Of a stretch of DNA of 64,000 bases, positions 35,335 through 45,105 are shown piece by piece. The notes beneath the pieces are model-generated. The model did no database searches, was not told the DNA's origin, and was given only the letters and a program-made list of their open reading frames with translations. This DNA is from Bretschneidera sinensis (lineage: Eukaryota > Streptophyta > Magnoliopsida > Brassicales > Akaniaceae). Both the position numbers and the translations under genes were made by a program. The stretch is from positions 67,311,120-67,375,119 of the forward strand of contig CM043700.1 of the NCBI GenBank assembly GCA_023935145.1, in the 5' to 3' direction. Numbering within the stretch: position 1 is the stretch's first letter; each line of letters starts with the position of its first letter.

Positions 35335-35410
35335 CGATTATGTGCACTCGATCGCACACTGGACACTACGCTCGATCGCAACAACCGTGCGCTCGATCGC
35401 ACACTGTCAG
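35335..35410. repeat. Palindrome array TGCGCTCGATCGCA (three copies) upstream of the D extra ORF
   Basis: Three close copies: 'gtgcactcgatcgcacac', 'acgctcgatcgcaac' and 'gtgcgctcgatcgcacac'. The same motif occurs at 35870-35970 and in both D LTRs, so it is an element-specific repeat. Confidence 0.8.
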
Positions 35411-35589
35411 GCTTTTCCTCAAACAGGTTATGGGCAATAAAAGACCAAGCTATGGTTTATGGCTTTGGATGTGTTCCTAACTTCCTGCAAACATAAAAAT
35501 AACACCCAATCATGCATAAGATAAGTTATATATATAGGAAGTTAAACTAAAACATGAAATTTTGTGCGTGTAAACAAGAAAAATGGGTA

Positions 35590-35740
35590 CCTTGTGTAGT
35601 GGAGAAGATGTGTAATGGGGAGGGGGTATGTGGCGGTAATGGTGGGTGACGGTGGTGATGGTGGATAACGGTGGTGATGGTGGTGATGATGGATGACGGT
35701 GGTGATGGTGGATGATGGTGGTAAGGGGCGAGCTGATGCT
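35590..35740. repeat. GGT/GAT minisatellite
   Basis: Irregular repeats of 'ggtggtgatggtgg(a)' and 'gatgacggtggtgatgg'. The long open frame across it on the minus strand (35905-35510, His/Ser/Pro/Thr-rich) is a translation of this simple repeat and is not taken as a gene. Confidence 0.8.
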
Positions 35741-35867
35741 AGAGTGGAGAGTGTGAGAGTGGTGGTTTGTAATAGGAGAGTGCGAGTGAGAGGGTGCGAG
35801 TGAACAGTGAAGAGAGAGTGACTGAGTGTAAATAAAAATTTTTAAACTTATAACTAAACTGTCTGCC

Positions 35868-35970
35868 ACGAGTGCGCTCGATCGCACTAGTGTTCTCAAG
35901 CACATTGAATGGTGCGCTCGATCACACTCTTATGCTCGATCACATTGACTAGTGCACTCGATCGCAAGCA
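35868..35970. repeat. Palindrome array (four copies) in element D
   Basis: Copies: 'gtgcgctcgatcgcact', 'gtgcgctcgatcacact', 'atgctcgatcacatt' and 'gtgcactcgatcgcaag'. It lies between the protease remnant and the extra ORF, at or near the place where RT, RNase H and integrase should be. Confidence 0.78.
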
Positions 35971-36209
35971 GTGTGCATGGGCAAAAATGAAAACTTACCG
36001 CAGCTGAAAAATAAGAACAATACAACCTTACCGTGTGTTAGTGGCCTCAGCTCCGTAGAGATGCTTGAGCTGTATAGGTAATCGAAATGAACTTGCTCAA
36101 GCACTCTCATGCTACAGTGCTAGTTGGTTGGAAGGGAGCACTTAGAGCCTACATCAGGTGGTTTAAGTGCCCTTGACAACTACTGCATCTCAAATCTTGG
36201 TGCCTGGTC

Positions 36210-36790
36210 AATAAATTAAGGAAAATTAGTATTAGTAATTGCAGGAGGGGCAATTTGAAGAACATACTTTCTTGAAGGTTGTGGTGTGTTCTTGAGGAGC
36301 TGTGCAGCTGTATTGACGTCTTTAATCACAGTGTCATCCCAGGGCCTAATATCCACTCTTATGTCCTCATGGTTGAGGATGGTCTCCAATGTAGTGGTGT
36401 GATGGACTTGAAAAACTTTCTCAACAACACTTGGCATGAAGCTCACATTAGAACATTCATTATCATTATTGGTTGATTTTAATGCATTAAATATTTTAAA
36501 TTCTATCTCCTCATCATTTACTTTCATAGTGACAATGCCCTTTTTTACACTAATATTAGTGTTAGCAGTTATCATAAAGGGGCGTCCTAGGATGATGGGG
36601 AGAGGTAATGGTAAAGCATATTCTTCCATATCTAATAATATAAAATCAGCAGGTATAATGAATTTACCTACTTTTACCAACACATCCTCAAGGATACTTC
36701 TCGGTCTTTTAATGCTTCTATCAGCCAATTTCAAAGTGATGGAGGTTGGTTAAAGCTCTCCCAAACCTAGTGTCTCGTATACACTGTATG
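36210..36790 (-). pseudogene. Element D aspartic protease region
   Basis: The frame 36734-36216 reads MKLADRSIKRPRSILEDVL, KVGKFIIPADFILLDMEEY, LPIILGRPFMITANTNISVK and VNDEEIEFKIFNALK, the typical Athila protease C-terminal block. The catalytic part upstream (36780-36840) reads FKHALLDLGASVNLLPYS, with DLGAS at the expected D-L-G-A-S site. RT should follow but does not; the sequence leaves pol near 36210. Confidence 0.8.
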
Positions 36791-36794
36791 GCAG

Positions 36795-37845
36795 TAGGTT
36801 GACACTCGCTCCTAGATCCAATAGTGCATGCTTGAACAGCTGGTCACCTAGCCTGCAAGGAATAGTAAAACTATCCGGATCTTTTAGCTTAGGTGGTAAT
36901 TTTCAGAAAAGCACAGCACTTACCTCTTCGGTTAAGGCTACTGTCTCATGCTTCAAGAACTTTCTTTTGTTAGTGCAATAATCTTTTAAAAACTTAGCAT
37001 ATGCGGGAATTTGTTTAATGGTATCTAACAAAGGAATATTAATCTCTACTTTTCGTAAGGTTTCAAAAATATCAATTAGTTTATTGTCTTTCTTTTGTTT
37101 TACTAACCTTTGCGGGAAGGGTGGAGCATTCACCTTCTCCGTTTCACTTACCCTTGACGCCGATGGTTTCTCTTTGGATGCTATTGCAGATTTATCAGAC
37201 CCTATCACCTTTTCATTTCTCAAGATTGTCACAGCATTCAATTGGTGGTGTCCTCTTGGGTTAGGTACTGATTGTACGGGAAGCTTACCTTGCTTTCTAC
37301 TGCTCAGTTCCTTGGCCAATTGCCCCATTTGTACCTCTAATCCTTGAATTACTTGATCATGTTTCGCTGTGGTTTATCTTATTTCAGTCTGAAATTTCCT
37401 TGTTTCTTCCATGAACTGACTTTGTGAGGTCATTAATTGTTGCTGTTGAGTTGCTAATTGCCTCACAAGACTCTCGAGGTCGCTCTTATTTGGCTTGGGA
37501 ACTGATTGGGCTACTGGTTGGAAGTTTCTGTACTGTCCTTGATGGTTTTGATTGTTGCTCCACGAGAAATTCGGGTGATTCCGCCATCCCGGGTTATATG
37601 TGTTTGTATAAGGGTTGTTCTTCGGTGGATAGTTGTTAGGTCCCACATAATTTGCTTGTTCCAGATCTGCAGAGGAGTATAAAGGACAAGTATCAGTATT
37701 ATGGTCGAACTGGGAACATATTGCACATACCTGGAGTAGGGTAGCTGGTAAGCTAGATGAGGCATTTTGATTAGCCATGATTTTAACTAATACGTCTAGT
37801 TTCCTCTCCACAGCAGCTATTTGAGGGGAAGATCCTCCATTCAGC
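36795..37845 (-). pseudogene. Element D gag, cut at 37841-37848
   Basis: 37868-37374 reads AVERKLDVLVKIMANQN, VCAICSQFDHNTDTCPLYS (a knuckle-like Cys/His cluster) and NNPYTNTYNPGWRNHPNFSW, the last being a hallmark of Athila-type Gag. 37328-36903 continues MGQLAKELSSRKQGKLPVQS and LLDTIKQIPAYAKFLKDYCT. The N-terminal half is missing: the sequence turns into element A integrase-side DNA at 37841-37848. Confidence 0.82.
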
Positions 37846-40184
37846 CTCTTCTTGAGTATCCTGAGCATGGCCTTAATTAATGGGCTCTACCTGGCCCGAA
37901 CCCTCTTGTTTTCATTGCTTTACCTGAACTGAATTTTTCTTGATGCGATGCTCCACAAATTTCGGGCTGGTTTGGTCACCAGCCCCTGCCGGGTTAGTTT
38001 TCTCCAAATAGGGAAATAACAATTCATTAAAAATAACATTCCTACTTATTATGAGTTTCATTCCTTTTAGTTCTAAAGACCACAACCTATACCCCTTAAC
38101 CCCATCACCATACCCTAGAAACACACATTTTCTAGACCTAGGGTTAAGTTTATCATCCTTTTGATGTGCAAATGCAACACACCCAAAAGTCCTAAGGTTG
38201 CTTAACTCAGAGGGTTTTTCACTCCACATCTCCATGGGAGTCTTGAGCTCTAAAGCTCTATAGGGTGATCTATTTACCAAGTATGTAGTAGTAGACACAA
38301 CTTCCCCCCAAAAATATTTTGGTAATCCGAATCCTATTAACATGCACCTAACCTTTTCCATAAGGGTCCTATTCATTCTCTCAGCAACTCCATTTTGCTG
38401 AGGTGTTTTTACAACCGTTCTATGTCTTAAAATGCCATTTAATTCACAGAATTTATCAAAATCCTTATTACAAAATTCTAAGCCATTATCGGTTCGTAAA
38501 GCCTTAACTACCCTACCCGTTTGAGTCTCCAGCAACTTTTTTTCACACCACAAATTTATTCAAAGCATCTGATTTATTTTTAAGCAAATAAACTAAAACC
38601 TTTCCTGAATAATCATCAATTAAAGATAGAAAGTAAAAGTTATCTCCCTGTGTTGGTGTTCTTGCTCGTCCCTAAAGGTCCGAATGAATGTAGTCAAGAA
38701 TGCCCTTAGACTTGTGCACTCTGGTGTTGAAGCTGACCCAATATAGCTTCCTAAGAACGCAACACTCACATAAATCCAATTTCTCTACTTTGTCACCACT
38801 AAGTAGACCATCCTTGCTAAGAACTTGCAGACCCTTTTCGCTTATATGTCCCAAACGAGTGTGCCAAAGGGTTGCCTTATCTATCTCAGCCATCAAGCTT
38901 ACTACTTGATCCTTGATTTCTGTCTCTCGGATCATCTCATAGAGTCCATCTTTTATTTCTGCTTTGATCACTATCAAAGATCCCTTGGTCACCTTGATCT
39001 TTCCTTCCTCTACTTTGTATGAATACCCTACGGAATCAAGCTACCCAAATGAGATCAAATTCCTCTTCAAATCCGAAAGATACCTCATATTCCGCAGCAG
39101 CCTTGTGACTTCATCAAACATCATTAACTGGATGTCTCCTATCCCCCTCACTTGGCAAGAAGTGTCATTCCCCAAGAAAACCTTCTATCATTGATTTCTT
39201 TGAAATTCTTGAACCAATCCTTGTGAGGGCATATGTGATAAGTGCACCCGGTATCCAAGATCCATTTCTCACTGCCTTGCCTCCTGCTCATATTTGAGCA
39301 CACAATAAGAACATCATCTTGTTGTTCTCCCTTGGCAACTGAAGCCTCTCCATTCTTAGTATGGTTTCCTCCTCTCTCATCCCACATCTTCTTCTTGCAA
39401 TCTTTCTTGAAGTGACCCTCCTTATTGCAGTAGAAGCATCGCTTCCCTCCAAACTTCGATTTGGAGTGCGATCTCCCATGGCTTTGCCCTCTACCTCTTG
39501 ATTTCTCTTGGTAGTTGCCATGAATACTACTCCTATTCTGAGTTACTGGCCTTCCTCTAACGAATAATCCTTCTCCACTTGATGCTTCCCTCATCTTAGC
39601 TTTGAAATCATGAGCCCTTATAGCATTAATCATGATTTCCTTGGTTAGTGTATCTTTTCCATATTCAATTGCATTAATTAAACTTTCAAAACAATCAGGA
39701 AGAGAATTTAACAAAATAACAGCCAATTGTTCATCCAGGAACTTTATACTACAACTAACCAAATCTTCAACTAGTTTGTTAAACACATCAAGATTATCTT
39801 GCAACTCTTTATTAGGAGCCATTTTAAAAGCAAAGATTCTTTTAAGAAGATAAATTTTATTGGGGAGAGTTTTGGTAAGAAACAACTCATCTAGTTTCTT
39901 CTATATGACAGCTGGATCTTCTGAGTCTCTGCACTCCCGACATGTGCAAGAAAATGGTGTTGTACGCCATCTTCTTCATCTCAATCCGTTGGTCTTCCGT
40001 GATACTTGCTGGAAAAGCGTCATCTTCTCCAATAGCCAAGTCCACATTTTGTTGCATAAGAACAGCCTTGATCTTTCGCGTCTAAAGGGCAAAGTCTCCA
40101 TTTCCATCAAACTTCTCAACAATGAAATTTGAAGCCATTTTGCGGAGAAAATCCTAGATTTATACAGCACCCACAATTGCTTTT
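37841..40184 (-). pseudogene. Element A gag to integrase, duplicated copy 2
   Basis: A near copy of 26249-28591. Integrase: 38553-37912 (ALRTDNGLEFCNKDF, PQQNGVAERMNRTLMEKVRC, CVFLGYGDGVKGYRLWS) and 38992-38672 (LWHTRLGHISEKGL, YIHSDL). Gag and protease: 39885-39148 with ELQDNLDVFNKLVEDLVSCS, the intact knuckle CFYCNKEGHFKKDCKK and WILDTGCTYHICPH. Here the protease DTG is kept. The start region 40136-39990 (MASNFIVEKFDGNGDFAL) has a stop and the same frameshift text (QRLRRSSCHIEETR) as copy 1. No RT or RNase H follows, because the copy ends at the D gag junction. Confidence 0.88.
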
Positions 40185-41379
40185 TGTATACTGAGGTTTC
40201 AACCTAAGAGGGGGGTAAATTGGGTTTTTAAATACTTTCGCGGAATAAACACAAGTTTATAAAAACATATAAGCAACAAGCAATTAAACAAGTAATGGGC
40301 TGTAAATAAAGAGTTTAAGGATTAGAGAATGCAAACTCAGATTATAGTGGTTCAACAATATCGGATTCGTTTCGACCCTACGTCCACTCTCTTCAAGGAA
40401 TCTCTTTGAAGTAATCCACTAAGAAACTTAGTCGTACAACTTCACCGGTGTTGTACAAACCTTACAATCTCTTCCTTTCGGAAGCTATCCCCTTCCTCTC
40501 AGAAGTAATCCCTTTACAAAAGATGTTGTAAAGTAAATGGTAGAGAGACAGAAAATGAAAGCTTATACAACTGAATAATGTCTCTCTTTCAAAGTAAAGC
40601 TTGAAGAATGGCTCAACAAGAATATTTCAAAGCTTTTTGTGTTTCAAAGAGTAAATGACTTGATTGTGTGTGTTTTTCTCTTTTGAATATCTTCAGCTCT
40701 CTGTTGAATGCTCAATAAAGTGGGTTTATATAGCCATCAATTAATATGGCCGTTGAGACTTTAATTTGAAATGATTGTGCCTTTAAAAAATCTGATTTTG
40801 AGTCTAACGGTTATATTTTTTGAACTACCAGTCGACTGAGTCCTCTAAAAAATTCTCGTTTTTAAAGCTTCTGGGGTACCATTCGACTGGGTTAACCCTA
40901 CCAGTCGACTATGGACTGTCTGTCTATTTTACCAGTCAACTTGTATTTTCCATCCAGTCGACTGGGGACTCAATGTCCATTTTACCAGTCGACTGGTATG
41001 ACTTACCCAATCGACTGGGGACTTACTGTCCCATATACCAGTCGACTGGTATATGTACCCAGTCGACTGGGTTGTCTTCCAACACAGTTTTTCTGTTTTT
41101 GAAAAGTGTTTAACTTATAAACGTTTATTTAAAAAGTCTTTTTTAAAAAATATTTTGTGTGCGAGCTATTGGACAAGCTGTACAAGTGAAACTTACACTG
41201 GTTTTAACACCTTAGACCTATATTAGTTTTTCAGTCTTCACTTGAAAGATTGATTCGGTTTGAGTTCTTTCACCTTGATCCTTGGTTGAATGCTTCTGTT
41301 GCTTACTACACTTAGATTGCACTGTTAGTATAATGATAGTTGTGTTTTATCATCATTAAAATACAGGTGAGGGTCAACA
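40185..41379 (-). repeat. Element C 3' LTR, copy 2 (true partner of the 5' LTR)
   Basis: 1195 bp, TGTATACTGAGG...GGGTCAACA. Left flank CTTTT (40180-40184) equals the flank after the 5' LTR (51600-51604), giving a perfect 5-bp TSD for C. CCAGTCGACTGG-type motifs lie at about 40825-41080. The PPT on the minus side has decayed (AAAAATGGAGAGAT). Confidence 0.9.
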
Positions 41380-42069
41380 ATCTCTCCATTTTTGATGATG
41401 ACAAAACTAATAATGTGAAAACAGTTTAAAAATCTAAGTGTTGGGTTTTTTCAGAAAAATTGGACAGAATTTCCTCTGTTTTTCGAGGAAAACCACCCTG
41501 TAAACAAGTCAACGGAGTTTATATATTCAACTCAACCAATCAATATCAAGCCCAACCAATCAAGGAATCATATCTCATATTCTTTGGAGTAGTGTTCCCC
41601 CTAAATCTATGTATTGGTTTCTATTTACTTAGTTTTTCTCGTTTTCTCATATTTCTCCCTCGTTTTGACAACAGCAACCAAAGGGGTCAAAAAATAAAAA
41701 AAAATAAGCTACTTAGCTACCATAGTCATCTAAAGTATGCCTAAACAAACATGTACACGAAAATTTGGCTTCATTCAGAGTTCGAAAGCCTTCTCGGGAA
41801 GAACCGAAAGTTTCATACAAGCACAACCAGTTTCAGAGCATATATTTGAATAAAAGCAGTTAGAAACTATGCAAGCATATCACAAATAGGTGCATGAAAT
41901 AGGCTGAACATAAAGCATCATCTTATACATAGAAAGTCTATATAAGAGCAGGCTTCATAGAGCCGAGACATAAGTAAAGATGCACAATAGAAATGTCCGT
42001 GCTACGAACTAGGAACTGAAAAACGCTAAGTACATCATAAGTAAAACTCTATAGAGACTCAAGGAGCGG
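41380..42069 (-). other. Element C 3' non-coding region, copy 2
   Basis: Duplicate of 29799-30479 with scattered base changes and a short A-run difference near 41695-41703. No coding sequence recognised. Confidence 0.6.
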
Positions 42070-43073
42070 GAGAGTCCGAGCCGTCATGAATGAGATCCCG
42101 AATCTCAGCTAGGGAACTCTCAGTACGCTCTCGATATAGCTCGAAATCATCCCGTAGATGCTCGATGGAGGAGCTCAACATCTGGAACCCGGACTGCATG
42201 GTCAGCTAGAGGCTTGTGATAGTCTGAAGTAGATCATTATACCCAGCCTGACCAGTACTCGAGTCACCAATGAGAGGTGCTCGGGTATCTGTGTCCATGT
42301 CATCAGTAGCAGCAGCAGCCTCCTCATCATCACTGCTCTCACCTTCCCGAATCCGTATGTGCTTTTTGGCCTTCGAATAGATGAAGCTGTCACGGACCGT
42401 GCATCTCATCTTCTTCAGTGATGAGACATTGATGATGTCCTTCAACCCGATATCCTGAGCCTCGGAGGCAGGGAGAGGCATCCGGAAGTGCTGGAGTATA
42501 AGTGCAATGAGCATCCCGTAGGGTAGACACCCAGAGTCGCTCGCTTCACCATTAATCATGTTAGCGAGCAGCAGGGATTTATATTTAAGTGGTGCCCTAT
42601 TTTAAGGCACCAAATCAATACTGTATCTATCTTAGATAGATTCTCCCGACTCCCTAATCTCGGGTGGATGGTCCAACCCACTATCAGGTTGAACAATTTT
42701 GAGTCCAGGGGCATATCACTGCATGTGTGAAATGTAGTGGGTCTGTACACATAGTTAGGGTCACCCCTGACTATCTGACAGGCCTCCTCGACATCAAAAT
42801 TGTCTGGCCATCCATCCAAACTCCTTTGAATCCCTTCTACAAGGATCCTCAATATGCTAATGAGGAGGTCAGTGTTGACCTCAAACTCTATACCCATGAC
42901 ACTGGTTCTGAATCTCAGTGCCAGTTGACTGGATTTCACCAGGTTTGCATAGAATTGGTGAATTAGTCTTTTCATGCACTCTGACCAGTGGGGTCAGGTG
43001 TATTGCCTCAAAGGCTGGCAAGATATCGAAGTTGCCATGACGAATAGAGTTGAAGTCGATGACTCTACCCCTC
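42070..43073 (-). pseudogene. Element C extra ORF (C-terminal part), copy 2
   Basis: Text as in copy 1: RLIHQFYANLVKSSQLALRF, VMGIEFEVNTDLLISILRI, GDPNYVYRPTTFHTCSDM and SGCLPYGMLIALILQHF, with the acidic tail GESSDDEEAAAATDDMDTD. Frames 42975-42556 and 42559-42206 join by a one-base shift near 42557. A deletion of about 10 bases near 42970 (copy 1 'agtcttgggtagtatttttcatg', here 'agtcttttcatg') removes KYYP. Copy 2 is more open than copy 1 in the tail. Confidence 0.72.
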
Positions 43074-44410
43074 TGTTGTGCATTTATTTACCTAAATAAA
43101 TAAGCAAATAATCGCACTCGTTTTTCTTGCAAGTGCACAAGGTCAACAGTAGTATAGTGTGCGAATGCAAGATCATCTCCATAGGGATTGGTAAAGTTCG
43201 GTTTTAGAATTAGTTTCTTCAAAGTAAAAAGAAGGAAATAACTGTTGAATGTGATTTAATAATAATAAAGACATAGGGCTTTGATATCCACCACTAGTCC
43301 TACTTCCCTAATGTGTAATGTATCAGTGCATTAGCCTTATCATGTATACCTAATGGTCGCCAACCTAAGGGCATGGTATCTACTCCTTAAGCTATTGATT
43401 TCCCTAAGCAACGAGTTAGGCATGGTATCTACTCTAACTCTTTTTTTTCTCGAGGGATTCAACATGGTATCTACTGAGTTATTCCTAAAGAAAGCATAAG
43501 GGCTGTGGAAATCGACAACCATATGAGACCTAGGGCATGGTATCTACTCCCGGTTTTCCATGTTGATTAACCCAAGAATCCGGTGTGGATATTTTTTGTT
43601 ACCAGTGTTAGACCCAGGACTCGGTCATCGAAATTGATCTAACTAACCAATCTATACCATATGCATACGTTGGCCATACACATATATATGAGGAATTTAA
43701 ATAAACACAAGCATTAATCAAGTTAAGCAACATAATAAAGGCTATTGGCAAAGATAATCAATGAATAAATATATAGGAAAGCATAACTAGGGCTTCACTC
43801 GAGCCCTATAAAGAGTTAGTTACACATACTGTCTAAGATAAAAATTATATATAAACTAAATATAAAGGGAAGAATAAACCCGAGAGAAGAGGTGTCAATT
43901 CTCTCCCAAAGCTTACACTCCAAGCTAAAGCAAAAGATAAAAGAAAGGATCTCCAAGAAGTGATTCGATGATTTGTGTGTGCTTTACAGGTGTATTTATA
44001 GGGCTTGAGTAATCCTAGCAAGCTCTGGAAACCCTAACTTCCAAAAACGCAAAACCTCTTTAATTTCCAAAACTGGTTCTGCCATTTTACTGTTCACGCT
44101 CGTACATGTGCGCTCAATCGCATGCGTCTTGCGCTCGATCGCAAGTGCTGCGCTCAATCCTTCTTGTGTGCGCACGATCATAATGTGCGCTTGATCGCAT
44201 GTAATCGTGCGATCGATCGCACTTTGACTAGAAGCTGCTCCAGGATTTCCAGGTTTCTTCCTTTAGGTGCCAAAAGTGCTTCTTTTTCTCCAAGACCCTA
44301 TAAAAACATGTGAAACACACAAATGAAGTAAAATGGACTAAATTAACATAACTAAGGACCTAAAAAATGTAAATAAGGGGGCTTAAATATGAATATTTAA
44401 GCACCTATCA
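43074..44410 (-). mobile_element. Element D solo LTR, copy 2
   Basis: 1337 bp, TGTTGTGCATTT...GCACCTATCA, flanked by CCCTC (43069-43073) and CCGTC (44411-44415). Copy 1 has CCGTC on its left, so the original TSD was CCGTC. No D internal sequence is attached. It is about 77 bp longer than copy 1 mainly because of extra GCGCTCGATCGC-type motifs at 44108-44222. It interrupts the extra ORF of element C (IIRHKKIMT before, GRVVDFDSI-type text after). Confidence 0.88.
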
Positions 44411-44627
44411 CCGTCATGATCTTCTTGTGGCGTATGATGTAGTCATACCTTGCTTTGGCTGCAGGGCTGGAAAACAGAGACTCATCAAGCTCTGTTCTAG
44501 GCTTCTTGCTTGATGAGTCCGCCACACCCTTCCCTCGTGTATTTGAATCCGTAGGTTTGGTGGACCTTGGCCTTGTTGGCGCATTTGGTCCCCCGGTTGT
44601 GTATTTTATACGGATTCGATCTGACAT
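44411..44627 (-). pseudogene. Element C extra ORF, N-terminal part
   Basis: ATG at 44627 gives MSDRIRIKYTTGGPNAPTRP, a Ser/Lys-rich linker with KPTDSNTRGKGVADSSSKKP, and ends KARYDYIIRHKKIMT at the D solo LTR. I chose this start over an upstream one (44666) because the sequence before it is leader-like. With the parts beyond the LTR it forms one extra protein of roughly 350-400 residues. Confidence 0.7.
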
Positions 44628-44844
44628 TTTTTGGAAACTAGGTTTTTGGGAAAAAGAGTTTTTCACAAAAATGGGAGATTTCTACCATAGAAAGTTGAAA
44701 ATAATGTTTAGGATGATTAAATCGATGTGTTTAGGTGTTGTTTGGATGGTTTTTGGATCAAAATGGTGAAATTTTCTAGAGAGAGAAAGCTAGGTTTTCA
44801 AAAAATGGCGTAAAAAATCTGAAAAACTGAATAGTCTTTATATA

Positions 44845-45105
44845 GAATCGCGATACCAGTCGATTGGGTAAGGATACCAGTCGACTGGGTCACTTTGAAA
44901 CGATAAACATTTTTATACCAGTCGACTGGGTTATTGGTCAGTAAAATACCAGTCGACTGGGTCGTCTTTACCAGTCGACTGGATGATAACTGAATTTTAA
45001 AAAATTAGCTTCAAACAGGGTCTAGAGGTACCAGTCGACTAGATAAGATTTACCAGTCGACTGAAAGAATTGGCAGAGACTTACCAGTCGACTAGACCCT
45101 TAAGA
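44845..45105. repeat. CCAGTCGACTGG palindrome array between C pol and extra ORF
   Basis: About eight copies of 'accagtcgactgg(g)' or one-base variants in 260 bases, separated by 15-40 bases. The same 12-bp perfect palindrome is repeated in all three C LTR copies. It lies in the leader of the extra ORF as read on the minus strand. Confidence 0.88.

Noticed and set aside
35510..35905. 131-codon minus-strand frame rich in His, Ser, Thr and Pro
   Set aside because: It is a translation of the GGT/GAT minisatellite and flanking DNA; composition follows the DNA repeat and no family motif is present.
37841..40184. An independent insertion of another A-type copia element
   Set aside because: It has no LTR of its own, shares the gag frameshift with A, and is joined to a C LTR at the same base as in A, so a duplication is the better explanation.
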